64,000 nt of DNA from Lachnospiraceae bacterium (GCA_910574965.1 CAJTDB010000004.1:1-64000); one strand, 5' to 3'; shown: positions 33,295 to 43,101, counted from the stretch's first letter. Notes: a model not told the origin generated them from the letters alone. Made by a program: numbers and translations.

Positions 33295-35439
33295 TTGAAA
33301 AAAGAATTTACAAAATCGGAATATTTTGAAAACCGGGAATTGAGCTGGCTAGGTTTCAATGAACGGATTTTGGGAGAAGCGAGGGATAAGAAAAATCCTT
33401 TATTCGAGCGGCTGAAGTTTCTGAGCATTACAGCCTCTAATTTGGATGAATTTTTTATGGTTCGTGTGGCGTCTTTAAAGGATATGGTAAATGCAGAATA
33501 TTGCAAAAAAGGAATTTCCGGGATGACGCCCCAGCAGCAGTTGGATGCTATTCACGACCGAGTGCATAAGTTTGTCGGCACGCAGTATTCTACCTGGGAG
33601 CGTTCCCTGCTGCCGGGACTTCGCCAGTGTGGGCTTCAGGTGATCGAAAGTCATGAAGAACTGAACGAAGAACAGGCAAGGTATGTAGACCAGTATTTTG
33701 TGGAAAATGTGTATCCGGTTCTGACGCCTATGGCGGTGGATTCTTCCCGTCCATTTCCGCTGATCGTGAACAAGACGCTGAACCTTGGGGCGCTGCTGAA
33801 GAAAAAGAATGAAGAAGATACAGAACTGGAGTTCGCCACCGTCCAGGTTCCGGCGGTTCTTCAGAGAATCATCGAGATTCCGCCGGTGAAAAAGGATGTC
33901 CGTTCCGTGATTCTCCTGGAAGATATGATTGCCCGCAATATGTCCCAGCTTTTTTTGAGTTATGATGTCATCTGTGTACATCCTTACCGGATCATGAGAA
34001 ATGCGGACCTGACCATTGATGAAGATGAGGCTTCGGACCTGCTCAAAGAGATTCAGAAGCAGTTGAAGAAGCGTCAGTGGGGGGAAGTAATTCGCCTGGA
34101 AATAGATGAAAAGGCCGATAAAAGGCTTTTGAAAATTTTAAAGAGAGAGTTCGAGATCAAAGAGGATGCCATCTATCGGACTTCAGGGCCTTTGGATTTG
34201 ACATTTTTAATGAAGATGTATGGATTAGAAGGCTATGAAGCTTACAAGGAACCCGTATATATTCCGCAGCCGGTGCCGGATCTGGCGGGAAAAGAGGATA
34301 TTTTTGAGGCCATTCGGGAGAGGGATATCCTGCTGCATCATCCCTATCAGACCTTTGATCCTGTCGTAGATTTTGTCCGAAAGGCGGCAAAGGATTCCCA
34401 GGTGCTTGCCATCAAGCAGACATTGTACCGGGTCAGCGGCAATTCTCCCATCATTGCAGCACTGGCCCAGGCGGCAGAAAACGGAAAACAGGTATCTGTT
34501 CTGGTGGAATTGAAGGCCCGTTTTGACGAAGAGCACAATATTGTGTGGGCAAAGATGCTGGAGCGTGCAGGCTGTCATGTAATCTATGGACTGGTGGGCC
34601 TTAAGACCCACAGTAAAATTACGCTGGTAGTACGTCGGGAGGAGGACGGCATCCGCCGGTATGTGCATCTGGGCACCGGGAATTATAATGATTCTACGGC
34701 AAAACTGTATACGGATATGGGCCTTCTGACCTGTTCGGAGCTGATCGGAGAGGACGCTACAGCAGTTTTCAATATGCTTTCTGGTTATTCAGAGCCCGCA
34801 AGCTGGAATAAGCTGTCGCTGGCGCCTTTATGGCTTCGAGAGCGTTTTCTTTCCATGATCCGCAGAGAGACCGATCATGCCAGAAATGGAGAGGCAGCGC
34901 ACATTGTGGCAAAAATGAACTCTCTGTGCGATCCGGAACTGATTGCGGCGCTTTATGAAGCAAGTGCGGCCGGTGTGAAAATTGACCTGATTATTCGGGG
35001 GATCTGCTCTTTGAAAGTCGGAATACCGGGGATCAGTGAACATATCAGTGTTCGTTCTATTGTGGGAACTTTTTTGGAGCACAGTCGGATCTATTATTTT
35101 TTGAACGGAGGACAGGAGGAAGTCTATCTTGCCAGTGCCGACTGGATGCCGCGGAATCTGGACCGCCGTGTGGAGATTCTCTTCCCGATAGAGGATGAAC
35201 ATCTGAAAAAAGAAGTGATGCATGTGCTTGACATACAGCTTAAGGACACGATCAAGGCACAGATGAAACAGCCGGACGGAACATACGAGAAAGTAGACCG
35301 GCGGGGAAAAGCAGCACTTAGTTCTCAGATTTATTTTATGGAATATGCAAAAAATCAAAACAGACAGCCGGAAGATTCGGCACATGATCGGGTATTTATA
35401 CCTGCAGAACCGATAGAGGGGCCAGATGATGAGGAATAA
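33295..35439 (+). CDS. ppk1: Polyphosphate kinase 1
   Basis: Transfers the gamma phosphate of ATP onto a growing polyphosphate chain through a phosphohistidine. The 714-residue product begins 'YFENRELSWLGFNERILGE', typical of the N-domain. It contains 'FLSITASNLDEFFMVRVA', 'LKARFDEEHNIVWAKMLE', 'GLKTHSKITLVVRRE' and the two His motifs 'VHLGTGNYND' (about 457) and 'LEHSRIYYFLNGG' (about 594). Translation starts at TTG 33295 with GGAGAG upstream. The last 14 bases overlap the next gene. Confidence 0.95.
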   Translation: MKKEFTKSEYFENRELSWLGFNERILGEARDKKNPLFERLKFLSITASNLDEFFMVRVASLKDMVNAEYCKKGISGMTPQQQLDAIHDRVHKFVGTQYSTWERSLLPGLRQCGLQVIESHEELNEEQARYVDQYFVENVYPVLTPMAVDSSRPFPLIVNKTLNLGALLKKKNEEDTELEFATVQVPAVLQRIIEIPPVKKDVRSVILLEDMIARNMSQLFLSYDVICVHPYRIMRNADLTIDEDEASDLLKEIQKQLKKRQWGEVIRLEIDEKADKRLLKILKREFEIKEDAIYRTSGPLDLTFLMKMYGLEGYEAYKEPVYIPQPVPDLAGKEDIFEAIRERDILLHHPYQTFDPVVDFVRKAAKDSQVLAIKQTLYRVSGNSPIIAALAQAAENGKQVSVLVELKARFDEEHNIVWAKMLERAGCHVIYGLVGLKTHSKITLVVRREEDGIRRYVHLGTGNYNDSTAKLYTDMGLLTCSELIGEDATAVFNMLSGYSEPASWNKLSLAPLWLRERFLSMIRRETDHARNGEAAHIVAKMNSLCDPELIAALYEASAAGVKIDLIIRGICSLKVGIPGISEHISVRSIVGTFLEHSRIYYFLNGGQEEVYLASADWMPRNLDRRVEILFPIEDEHLKKEVMHVLDIQLKDTIKAQMKQPDGTYEKVDRRGKAALSSQIYFMEYAKNQNRQPEDSAHDRVFIPAEPIEGPDDEE

Positions 35440-36256
35440 AAAAGTATTGTTTCTGGATATGGACGGGACAACGCTGGACGATGACAAGCAGTTGTCAGAG
35501 GCCAATCTGGATGCCCTTTGCAGAGCAGTGAAGGCAGGGCATGAGGTAGTAATTACAACAGGAAGAACGCATTCTAGTGCCGGTTATTTAAGGGAGCATT
35601 ATGGCCTGGACCGGATTGGCTGCCGTTATATGATCGTCTATAATGGAGCTGCTATCCTGGACTGTGAGACGGGAAAGCTTTTGTATTCCAAAACCATTCC
35701 CGTAGAATATGCGGCCCGGATGATCGACGCTGCCAGGGAAGAAGGGGTTTATCTTCACAGCTATACGGAGAAAAAGGTACTGACAGAACGAGATGATGAG
35801 AATCTGGCTGTGTATCTGAAACGTACTAGTATGGAAGCTGAGATTGTGCCGGATCTTAAGAAGGCGGTGGACAGGCCTCCATATAAATTGCTGGCGGTGG
35901 AGGTGCGCGATCCGGATCGGCTTCTTGCGTTTAAGCAAAATCAGTCCTCGTGGATAAAAGGGAAAGTGGACATGTATTTTAGCTGCAGGGAGTATTTAGA
36001 GGTAGTTCCGGAAGGGGTCAGTAAGGGGGCCGCCCTTCAGATGTTTTGTAAGATGAGAGAGATTCCTATAGAACATACCATCGCAGCGGGAGATGAAGGC
36101 AATGATCTGTCCATGCTTCGGGCAGCAGGTATTGGCTGTGCAGTGGCCAATGCACAGGAAGAGGTCAAAAAAACAGCAGATTATGTAACAGAGCGGGACA
36201 ACAACCATTCAGCCGTAGCGGAGATTGTGGAGCGCTTTTTGCTGAACAGCGATTAA
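35426..36256 (+). CDS. Cof-type HAD phosphatase
   Basis: A 276-residue phosphosugar or nucleotide phosphatase of HAD subfamily IIB. The nucleophile motif 'VLFLDMDGTTLDDD' is at about 7-20. 'VITTGRTHSSA' follows near 40, with a C2 cap in the middle. The C-terminal 'SKGAALQMFCKM' and 'AAGDEGNDLSMLRAAG' complete the active site. The substrate is unknown. The start lies inside ppk1 (two consecutive ATGs at 35426/35429), so it is the last gene of the ppx-ppk1 unit. A strong terminator follows. Confidence 0.9.
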   Translation: MMRNKKVLFLDMDGTTLDDDKQLSEANLDALCRAVKAGHEVVITTGRTHSSAGYLREHYGLDRIGCRYMIVYNGAAILDCETGKLLYSKTIPVEYAARMIDAAREEGVYLHSYTEKKVLTERDDENLAVYLKRTSMEAEIVPDLKKAVDRPPYKLLAVEVRDPDRLLAFKQNQSSWIKGKVDMYFSCREYLEVVPEGVSKGAALQMFCKMREIPIEHTIAAGDEGNDLSMLRAAGIGCAVANAQEEVKKTADYVTERDNNHSAVAEIVERFLLNSD

Positions 36257-36262
36257 GGTGTT

Positions 36263-36325
36263 AAAAGAATCGGTTTTCATATACTATTTCCTATGGAAAA
36301 TATATGAAAAACCGATTCTTTTTCT
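36263..36325 (+). terminator. Terminator after the ppk1 operon
   Basis: AAAAGAATCGGTTTTCATATA (one base over 20 is avoided by giving the arms as 36263-36283 and 36301-36323) pairs nearly perfectly with its inverted copy, one bulged A, and ends in TTTTT. It should work well in the forward direction and may also work in reverse. Confidence 0.85.
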
Positions 36326-36384
36326 TGTTTTATTGTGCAAAAGATTCAAAAAGTGAAACATAATTTCGTTATAAGTAGGATATA

Positions 36385-36412
36385 TTGACAATAAAGTTTC
36401 GTGTGTTATGAT
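36385..36412 (+). promoter_or_regulatory. Promoter of the murR-murQ-murP operon
   Basis: TTGACA (36385-36390), a 16-base spacer and TATGAT (36407-36412), 18 bases before the murR start. Its position makes self-regulation by the RpiR-type protein likely. Confidence 0.8.
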
Positions 36413-36430
36413 GGGGGTAAGGAGAGGGAT

Positions 36431-37285
36431 ATGGCGATAAAAGGGCTATTATTACGGTTGGAAGATTATCAGAAGCACGCAAGTGCAGCAGAGAAAAAGT
36501 TACTGGAACTTTTGACTGGTCATCCCGATCAGGTGATTGGCAAAAGCATTTACCAGCTTGCAGAACTGACATATGCATCGCCGGCGACTATTATCAGATT
36601 ATGCAAAAAACTGGGCTGCAGGGGATATCGGGAATTTCAGCAGACACTTGTCTATGAAACAGCGCTTTTGAAAGACAGCAGGGAGATATCCATGAGAGAT
36701 ATTATTCCAACCGCCTCGACTGAGGATATCATTCATAAGGTGACACAGAAAAATGTGGAAGCATTGGAGATATCAAGACGGCTGGTGGAAGCGGAACTGG
36801 TGGACCGGTGCGTGAAGCTGATCGATGGATGCAGGACCGTTCAGTTGTTTGGGCTTGGCTCTTCACTTCTGGTGGCAAGGGATCTGTATCTGAAACTTTT
36901 ACGGGTAGAGAAGAGCTGCAATATCTGCGATGACTGGCATTCCCAGTTGCTGTCGGCAAGGACCATGCAGGAGAATGACCTGGCGATTGTAATCAGTTAT
37001 TCCGGAATGACAGAAGAGATGATTACATGTGCCAGAACAGCAAAGAAAAACGGTGCAAAGGTAATTGTAATCACACGGGCATCGGATTCTAAACTGGCGG
37101 AAGCAGCAGATTGTGTGCTGCATGTGGCTGCTACGGAGCTGATCGTAAGAAGCGGGGCTATGTCGTCGCGGATCTCACAACTGAATATGATCGATATTCT
37201 GTATGTTGCGTATGTAAATCAGCATTATGACCGCTGTATGCAGCGCTTTCCGAAGACGCATATTGACAAAGAGGATAAGGAGTAA
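36431..37285 (+). CDS. murR: MurR/RpiR-family transcriptional regulator
   Basis: A sugar-phosphate-responsive regulator, probably a repressor, controlling MurNAc use. The N-terminal helix-turn-helix (about 1-77) has 'SAAEKKLLELLTGHPDQVI' and 'ASPATIIRLCKKLGCRGYRE'. A SIS sugar-phosphate binding domain (about 115-250) has 'VQLFGLGSSLLVARDLYLKL' and 'AIVISYSGMTEEMITCA'. The start is ATG 36431, with AAGGAGAGG immediately upstream. It is followed by murQ after 4 bases, so the ligand is most likely MurNAc-6-phosphate; that is inference from context. Confidence 0.88.
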   Translation: MAIKGLLLRLEDYQKHASAAEKKLLELLTGHPDQVIGKSIYQLAELTYASPATIIRLCKKLGCRGYREFQQTLVYETALLKDSREISMRDIIPTASTEDIIHKVTQKNVEALEISRRLVEAELVDRCVKLIDGCRTVQLFGLGSSLLVARDLYLKLLRVEKSCNICDDWHSQLLSARTMQENDLAIVISYSGMTEEMITCARTAKKNGAKVIVITRASDSKLAEAADCVLHVAATELIVRSGAMSSRISQLNMIDILYVAYVNQHYDRCMQRFPKTHIDKEDKE

Positions 37286-37289
37286 GACA

Positions 37290-38195
37290 ATGCTGGATTT
37301 GGCAACATTGACGACGGAAACTAGAAATGCTGACACAATGAATCTGGATCGCATGACACCAGAAGAATTTGTCAGAGTTATGAACCGGGAGGATCAAAAG
37401 GTCGCAAAAGCGGTTGAGAAGGTTCTCCCGCAGATTGCACAGGCGATTGCCTGGGCTGTGGAAGCACTGGAAAAAGGAGGACGTATTATTTATGTGGGTG
37501 CGGGAACGAGCGGAAGGCTGGGCATCCTAGATGCCGCAGAATGTCCTCCGACATTCGGAGTATCGCCGAATCAGGTGGTGGGTATCATTGCAGGGGGAAC
37601 CAAAGCTCTGACAGAAGCAGTAGAACGGGCGGAGGACAGTGAGAGTCTCTGTGAGCAGGATCTAAGAAAGATTCGGCTTTCCGAAAAAGATCTGGTTATT
37701 GGGCTTGCCACAAGCGGGCGTACGCCATATGTTCTGTATGGACTCCGCTATGCCGGGCAGTTGGGCTGCCGTACGGTAGGGATTAGCTGCAATGCAGGTA
37801 CTGCGCTTTCGAAAGAGGCCGATCTTGCCATCGAGGCAGTTACAGGGCCCGAAGTGCTGACAGGATCCACTCGTCTAAAGGCAGGGACAGCTCAGAAGAT
37901 GATACTGAATATGATCTCCACTGGGAGCATGGTGGGCATCGGAAAGGCATATGAGAATCTGATGGTGGATGTGCAGCAGTCCAATGAAAAACTGATGGTG
38001 AGAGCCAGGAATATTACAATGGAAGCAACCGGATGTACAGAGCAGGAGGCAGAACAGGCACTGAAAGCAGCAGACGGATATGTAAAAAAAGCCATCCTTA
38101 TGATCCTGCTCAAGTGCAGCGCTTCGGAGGCGGACAAGGCTCTGGAAAATGCAGGCGGGCACATACGGAAGGCTTTAGAAGCAGACAATCCATAA
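37290..38195 (+). CDS. murQ: N-acetylmuramic acid 6-phosphate etherase
   Basis: Cleaves the lactyl ether of MurNAc-6-phosphate to GlcNAc-6-phosphate and D-lactate in cell-wall recycling or salvage. The 301-residue product has the SIS-fold block 'VGAGTSGRLGILDAAECPPT', the family N-terminus 'LTTETRNADTMNLDRMTPEE' and the C-terminal 'QEAEQALKAADGYVKKAILM'. AAGGAG lies 8 bases before ATG 37290. It lies between its regulator and the matching PTS permease, a convincing functional set. Confidence 0.96.
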   Translation: MLDLATLTTETRNADTMNLDRMTPEEFVRVMNREDQKVAKAVEKVLPQIAQAIAWAVEALEKGGRIIYVGAGTSGRLGILDAAECPPTFGVSPNQVVGIIAGGTKALTEAVERAEDSESLCEQDLRKIRLSEKDLVIGLATSGRTPYVLYGLRYAGQLGCRTVGISCNAGTALSKEADLAIEAVTGPEVLTGSTRLKAGTAQKMILNMISTGSMVGIGKAYENLMVDVQQSNEKLMVRARNITMEATGCTEQEAEQALKAADGYVKKAILMILLKCSASEADKALENAGGHIRKALEADNP

Positions 38196-38212
38196 AAGAA
38201 GGGAGAACTTTT

Positions 38213-39544
38213 ATGAATAATCAGGAAATTGCAAAAAAAATATTAGAACTTCTAGGGGGAAAAGAAAATATAAGAACGGTTGGAAACTGCTACACCCGTA
38301 TAAGGACTGAAGTAGCGGACACCGGAAAATGCCAGATTGAGGAACTGAAAAAGCTGGAAATCTCTCTGGGAGTAGTTACAGAGGGCAGCCAGGTTCAGAT
38401 CGTAGTAGGTCCTGGAAAGAGCACGAAGTTAGCAGGCGAGCTTTCCGAACTGACGAAGCTTCAGAGAAAAGAGTATGATGAAGCAGAGGTACGGAAAGCA
38501 GAAAACAAGGCAAAGAACCAGACGCCTGGAAAACTGCTTCTGAAAAAGATCGCCAATATTTTTATTCCCATCATTCCTGCATTTATCGGATGCGGTCTTA
38601 TGGTAGCCATTTACGAATCCGGCTATGTATTCTTTCCTGGATTTGAGGAGACGGATTTTGGCAGGATCCTGTCTGCGATTGCCTATTCTGTCTTCAGTAT
38701 TCTGCCTATTATCGTGGGCTATAATGCCATGAAGGAGTTCGGCGGCTCTCCGATCTTAGGAGCGGTTCTGGCATCGATTTTAAATTCTGCATCTATAACC
38801 GGTGTCAACCTTCTCGGCATTGAGTTTCTTGCAGGACGGGGCGGTGTATTTTCCGTACTGATCGTGGCCATCCTTGCGGCCTATTTAGAACGGCAGCTTC
38901 GAAAATATATACCGGACTTCCTCGACAGCTTTGTAACTCCTCTGCTGACGATTTTTATCATGACGTTTTTAGGGCTTATGGTATTTCAGCCCATCGGGGG
39001 CTTTGTGTCCGCTGCCATCGGAAACTTTGTTAATTATATCATTTATAATGTGCCGTTCCTTGCGGGGCTTGCCACATTTGTCTACCTGCCGCTTGTTATG
39101 AGCGGAATGCATCATGGACTGATTGCTGTAAATGCAGCGCTGATTGCAGATTATGGAGTAACCTATCTGCTGCCGGTTACTTGTATGGCGGGAGCAGGAC
39201 AGGTGGGTGCAGCTTTCTATGTACTGATGAAGACAAAAAATCCCCGTCTGAAAAAAGTGTGTAAAAATGCACTGCCAGTGGGAATGCTCGGAATTGGAGA
39301 ACCGCTTATGTGGGGCGTTACGGTTCCACTTGGCAAGCCATTCCTGGCATCCTGTCTAGGAGGCGCTGTAGGCGGAAGCGCAGTTGCTATGATGAAAGTG
39401 GCGGCAAGAATACCAGAGCTCTCCGGTCTGCAGTTGTCCCTGATTACAAATTCGCCTGTAAAATATCTGATCGGTATTGCCGTCTCCTATGCAGCGGGAT
39501 TCTTTATTTGTGCACTGCTGGGATTTGATGATCCGGAAGAATAG
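38213..39544 (+). CDS. murP: PTS EIIBC permease, predicted N-acetylmuramic acid-specific
   Basis: Imports and phosphorylates a sugar. The N-terminal EIIB domain carries the phospho-Cys in 'VGNCYTRIRTEV' (Cys26). The EIIC membrane domain (about 110-440) has roughly ten hydrophobic segments, including 'IFIPIIPAFIGCGLMVAI' and 'GIGEPLMWGVTVPLGKPF'. Length is 443 residues. No EIIA domain is attached, as in MurP of other bacteria, which borrows a glucose-type EIIA. The start is ATG 38213, with GGGAG upstream. Specificity comes from its place next to murQ and murR. Confidence 0.9.
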   Translation: MNNQEIAKKILELLGGKENIRTVGNCYTRIRTEVADTGKCQIEELKKLEISLGVVTEGSQVQIVVGPGKSTKLAGELSELTKLQRKEYDEAEVRKAENKAKNQTPGKLLLKKIANIFIPIIPAFIGCGLMVAIYESGYVFFPGFEETDFGRILSAIAYSVFSILPIIVGYNAMKEFGGSPILGAVLASILNSASITGVNLLGIEFLAGRGGVFSVLIVAILAAYLERQLRKYIPDFLDSFVTPLLTIFIMTFLGLMVFQPIGGFVSAAIGNFVNYIIYNVPFLAGLATFVYLPLVMSGMHHGLIAVNAALIADYGVTYLLPVTCMAGAGQVGAAFYVLMKTKNPRLKKVCKNALPVGMLGIGEPLMWGVTVPLGKPFLASCLGGAVGGSAVAMMKVAARIPELSGLQLSLITNSPVKYLIGIAVSYAAGFFICALLGFDDPEE

Positions 39545-39562
39545 AAAAGGGATGGAAAAAAG

Positions 39563-40507
39563 ATGGAGATCGTATGTTTTGAACAGAAATATGAAGAAGA
39601 GCTGATAGAACTTTGGAATCAGACCATGATCTTCGATCCGGTGAGTGCGGACAAATTCCGAACACAAGTTCTCCTTGACGAAAATTTTGATCGGGAACTC
39701 TGTCTTCTCGCCCGGACAAAAGACAGGGTCGTGGGATTTATTCTTGGTATAAAGAGACGGTTTCCCTATCTGGAGCGGGGGTTAGAACCAGATCGTGGCT
39801 GGATCAGCTTAATGTTTGTGGCAAAAGAGTTTCGGCGCCGGGGAATCGGAACCAGTCTGGTCTGCGAGATAGAAAAGAGGCTTTTGTATCTGGGAGCGGA
39901 AACGATTACATTGGCTGCTTATTCACCAAATTATTTTTTTCCGGGAATTGATATCCAGGGATATCCGGAAGCGGCGGCATTTTTCGAGGCAAGGGGATAT
40001 AAGGGGACAGAAGAATCCTACTCCATGTGCAAGGATCTCCATGGATTTATCATAACACCAGAGTGGATGGAGAAAAAGAAAGCTGCCGAGAGGAAAGGAT
40101 TTGTATTCCGGAATTTTCAGTGGATGGATACGTTAAAGCTGCTGGACTTTGCGAAGACGAATTTCGGCGGCGGCTGGAAGAGAAATCTTTTGCTTGCTAT
40201 GCGGGCGGGGGAAGCAGAAGATGTGATTACGGTAGTGCTTCTGCAAGATGAGATCGTTGGATTTGCCATGAGGAAAATAGATGGGAATCCCATGCGTTTC
40301 GGCCCTATTGGTGTATGTGAAAAGGTCCGAAACGCAGGGATTGGGGGAATCTTGTTCCAGGTTAAGCAGCAGGAAATGTGCAGTAAGGGGATATACCATT
40401 TGTATTTTCTCAGTACGGATGCACCAGGCAGAAGATTTTATGAACGCCATGGAGTACATGTATTCCGAACATACAGAAAATATCAGAAGTCTTTAAAGGG
40501 GGACTAA
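39563..40507 (+). CDS. Two-domain GNAT acetyltransferase
   Basis: A 314-residue protein with two GNAT folds in tandem. The first (about 1-150) has the acetyl-CoA loop 'FRRRGIGTSLVCEIEKRL'. The second (about 170-310) has 'KVRNAGIGGILFQVKQQEM' and the C-terminal 'GRRFYERHGVHVF'. The gene is the last of the murR-murQ-murP operon, 18 bases after murP, so it may act on a muropeptide-derived amine or sugar. No substrate can be read from the sequence. Its stop overlaps the stop of the convergent spoVAF by 4 bases. Confidence 0.85.
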   Translation: MEIVCFEQKYEEELIELWNQTMIFDPVSADKFRTQVLLDENFDRELCLLARTKDRVVGFILGIKRRFPYLERGLEPDRGWISLMFVAKEFRRRGIGTSLVCEIEKRLLYLGAETITLAAYSPNYFFPGIDIQGYPEAAAFFEARGYKGTEESYSMCKDLHGFIITPEWMEKKKAAERKGFVFRNFQWMDTLKLLDFAKTNFGGGWKRNLLLAMRAGEAEDVITVVLLQDEIVGFAMRKIDGNPMRFGPIGVCEKVRNAGIGGILFQVKQQEMCSKGIYHLYFLSTDAPGRRFYERHGVHVFRTYRKYQKSLKGD

Positions 40508-41901
40508 AGCTTGACCCGGAACAACTGCCGCTTTAAGGTTTTCCAGTGAAAAGGAATCAGAGGGTACAGATAACCTTTTCCGGAAAAAGTTCTGCAGCGA
40601 AGAAGACATGCAAAGAGGATAAGCATTCCGATGCTGAAACCGGGAAGGCCAAACCAGCAGGTCAAAAGCAGGAGCATAATCCGCATAAATTTGACGGCAT
40701 AGTTTAATTCCACGTTGGACTGTGAATAGTTGGCGATGGTCACAAAAGCCATGTAGAGCATGACTTCCGCATTGAACCAGCCGGAGTTTACTGCAAATTC
40801 TCCGATGACCAGGCCGGCGATGACAGACAAAGGGGTACTTAGCATATCCGGAGTATGGATAGCGGCAAGCCTTAATCCGTCAATGGCAAGTTCCAACAGA
40901 AGAAATTGCCAGATCAAAGGAATGTTGATGGTATCCTTAATCCGGATAAACTGAAAACTTTCCGGAATCCATTCCGGATGCTGCATCAGAAGAAGGAACA
41001 GAGGCGTGAGTATGAGAGACAGGACCATAATCACGAACCGGGACAGCCGTAAATAGGTGCCGGTGATCGGAGGAAAATAGTAGTCATTGGCCTCTTCCAT
41101 GATGGAAAAAAGGCTTGTAGGCAATATGATCGCAGAGGGGGAATTGTCTACCAGCATGACGATATTTCCTTCTAAAACGGAGGCGGCAGCCGTATCCGGC
41201 CGTTCCGTCAAATGATATTTGGGAAAGGGGTTAAACCAGCAGCCTGGCAGGAGAAGTTCTGCCAGGCTTTCCTGGTTCATAGTCAGAGCATCCACAGAAA
41301 CAGAAGCGATTCTGCTTTTTAACTGTTCCAGACAATTCCGGTCTACCCGATCATTCATATAGCATAATACGATATCTGTAAGAGTACTTTTTCCGGCAGT
41401 CAGCATTTCCATACAAAGCCTTGGAGAACGGATGCGCCGTCGAATCAATGCGGTGTTGAATACGACTGTCTCCACGAATCCATCCCTGGAACCACGCAGA
41501 GTCCGGTCTTTCATAGGTTCCTCTACGCTTCGGGCCGGATAGGTCCGGCAGTCGATGGCAAGACAATCAGCCATACCATTTACAAAGAGACAGGGAACGC
41601 CGGAGAGCAGGTTTTTCAGTACATCGTCCATCAGTGTCAGCACTTCAGTCTCTATATAAGGAAGATTCTGCATCTGAAACTGATCCAGGGAATCCGGAAG
41701 GTTTTCCGGCTTTAAACTATAAAAATATTCCAACAGTTTTTCTAAAATATCATCTTTTACCAGCCCGTCAATAAAAAACAGGCTGGCAGCATGGTCTGCT
41801 ATCAGCAGTTGTTTTTCCAAAATGTCAAAATTCCGTCCTGCGTCCAAAGTCCGACGCAGGACGGATGTATTTTCTCTGTAATCATCTGTGAGTTTGTTCA
41901 T
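40504..41901 (-). CDS. spoVAF: SpoVAF/GerA-type spore germination protein
   Basis: A 465-residue membrane protein of the GerA A-subunit family. It has an N-terminal soluble domain (about 1-280) with 'PARSVEEPMKDRTLRGSRDG', 'FVETVVFNTALIRRRIRSP' and 'LSDxLLPG'-like segments. Four or five C-terminal membrane helices follow, with 'ANDYYFPPITGTYLRLSRF' before them. The conserved EEP and RGSRDGF blocks and overall length fit SpoVAF more closely than receptor A subunits, but the spoVA neighbours are missing. GAGGTGAT precedes the minus-strand ATG. It lies downstream of potD on the same strand with an 81-base gap and no convincing terminator. It indicates a spore former. Confidence 0.85.
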   Translation of the reverse strand: MNKLTDDYRENTSVLRRTLDAGRNFDILEKQLLIADHAASLFFIDGLVKDDILEKLLEYFYSLKPENLPDSLDQFQMQNLPYIETEVLTLMDDVLKNLLSGVPCLFVNGMADCLAIDCRTYPARSVEEPMKDRTLRGSRDGFVETVVFNTALIRRRIRSPRLCMEMLTAGKSTLTDIVLCYMNDRVDRNCLEQLKSRIASVSVDALTMNQESLAELLLPGCWFNPFPKYHLTERPDTAAASVLEGNIVMLVDNSPSAIILPTSLFSIMEEANDYYFPPITGTYLRLSRFVIMVLSLILTPLFLLLMQHPEWIPESFQFIRIKDTINIPLIWQFLLLELAIDGLRLAAIHTPDMLSTPLSVIAGLVIGEFAVNSGWFNAEVMLYMAFVTIANYSQSNVELNYAVKFMRIMLLLLTCWFGLPGFSIGMLILFACLLRCRTFSGKGYLYPLIPFHWKTLKRQLFRVKL

Positions 41902-41982
41902 TGTGCATCACCTCGGAAGTAGTATGTCCGGGGAATGCCTGAATTATCGGAAACTTATAAGAATCCTTCTTACTTTCGAAGT

Positions 41983-43044
41983 TTACTCCGACAACACCTG
42001 CTTCCAAAGCTCATTATAGGTTTCTTCCGCCTCTTCTCCTAAATAATGGAATGTCTCGCACCGTGATAGGACATCGGTATCCGGGAACAGCGCCTCATTA
42101 TTTAGGATCTCTTCGTCTTCAATGAGATCAATAGCCCCGGCATTCGGGGAAGAGTAGTAGATATACTCAAAATTTTTCAGTGCGATATCCGGTCGACAGA
42201 GAAAATCAATCCATTTTTCTGCATTTTCTTTATTCTTGCAAGTGGTAGGAATCACCCAGCAATCCAGCCAGACATTAGAGCCTTCCTCCGGAACGACATA
42301 CTGAAGATTTTCATTTTCATCTTTGCAGATGGTTGCTTCACCGGAGTAGATGACGCCGACAGCGGCTTTTTCTCCGATCATCATATCCCTTACTTCGTCG
42401 GTGGTGTATTTAAGAACCAGCGGTTTTTGCTCCATAAGAACTGCGGCAGCTTCCTGCAGTTCGGTTTCGTTTGTGGAGTTCAGCGAATACCCGCAGGAGA
42501 TCAGAGCAGGTGCGAACACGTCCCGCGGATTGTTCATCATTACGATGCTGTCCGCATATTTCTCATCCCAGAGACAATTCCAACTGGTGATCGGTTCGTC
42601 TACCATGGTCTTGTTGTAAAGGATGCCTACGGTCCCCCACATATAAGGAACTGAGTGAGAAGCATCGGGATCAAATTCTTTGACTGTATCCATGAAAATC
42701 GGGTCGATATTGGACGCGTTGGGGATGTTGTTAGTATCAATCTCCAGCAGCAGATCGTTGTCCAGCATTTTTTGAATCATATACTCCGAGGGACAGACTA
42801 CATCCCAGTCTGCGGCGCCGTTGGCGATGATGGGATACATGTCTTCGTTTGTATCAAAGGTTTTGTAGTTGACTTTGATGCCGGTTTCTTCCTCAAAAAT
42901 GCCGATGACATCTTCATCGATGTATTCTCCCCAGTTGTAGACGTTTACTTCTCCATTTTCACCGGCAGAAGAGCCGCCGCATCCGGCAATGGAACATACT
43001 GCCAGCAGGCAGACGCCTGCAGATAGAATTTTCTTTTTCATCAT
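41983..43044 (-). CDS. potD: Spermidine/putrescine ABC transporter substrate-binding lipoprotein
   Basis: Binds polyamines outside the cell for PotABC. The lipoprotein signal ends in 'CSIAGCGGSSAGE'. The mature protein begins 'NVYNWGEYIDEDVIGIFEEE', the classic PotD/PotF start, and continues with 'DVVCPSEYMIQKML' and 'NNPRDVFAPALISCGYSLN'. Of three possible starts (43050, 43044, 43041) I choose 43044, because AGGAGG (43053-43058) is 8 bases away. It is the last gene of the minus-strand potA-potB-potC-potD operon. The exact polyamine is not decidable from sequence. Confidence 0.94.
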   Translation of the reverse strand: MMKKKILSAGVCLLAVCSIAGCGGSSAGENGEVNVYNWGEYIDEDVIGIFEEETGIKVNYKTFDTNEDMYPIIANGAADWDVVCPSEYMIQKMLDNDLLLEIDTNNIPNASNIDPIFMDTVKEFDPDASHSVPYMWGTVGILYNKTMVDEPITSWNCLWDEKYADSIVMMNNPRDVFAPALISCGYSLNSTNETELQEAAAVLMEQKPLVLKYTTDEVRDMMIGEKAAVGVIYSGEATICKDENENLQYVVPEEGSNVWLDCWVIPTTCKNKENAEKWIDFLCRPDIALKNFEYIYYSSPNAGAIDLIEDEEILNNEALFPDTDVLSRCETFHYLGEEAEETYNELWKQVLSE

Positions 43045-43101
43045 AATCATTTCCTCCTGTATTTGTACTGGTTAAAAAACCAGGAAAATGCTGTATTCAG
43101 C

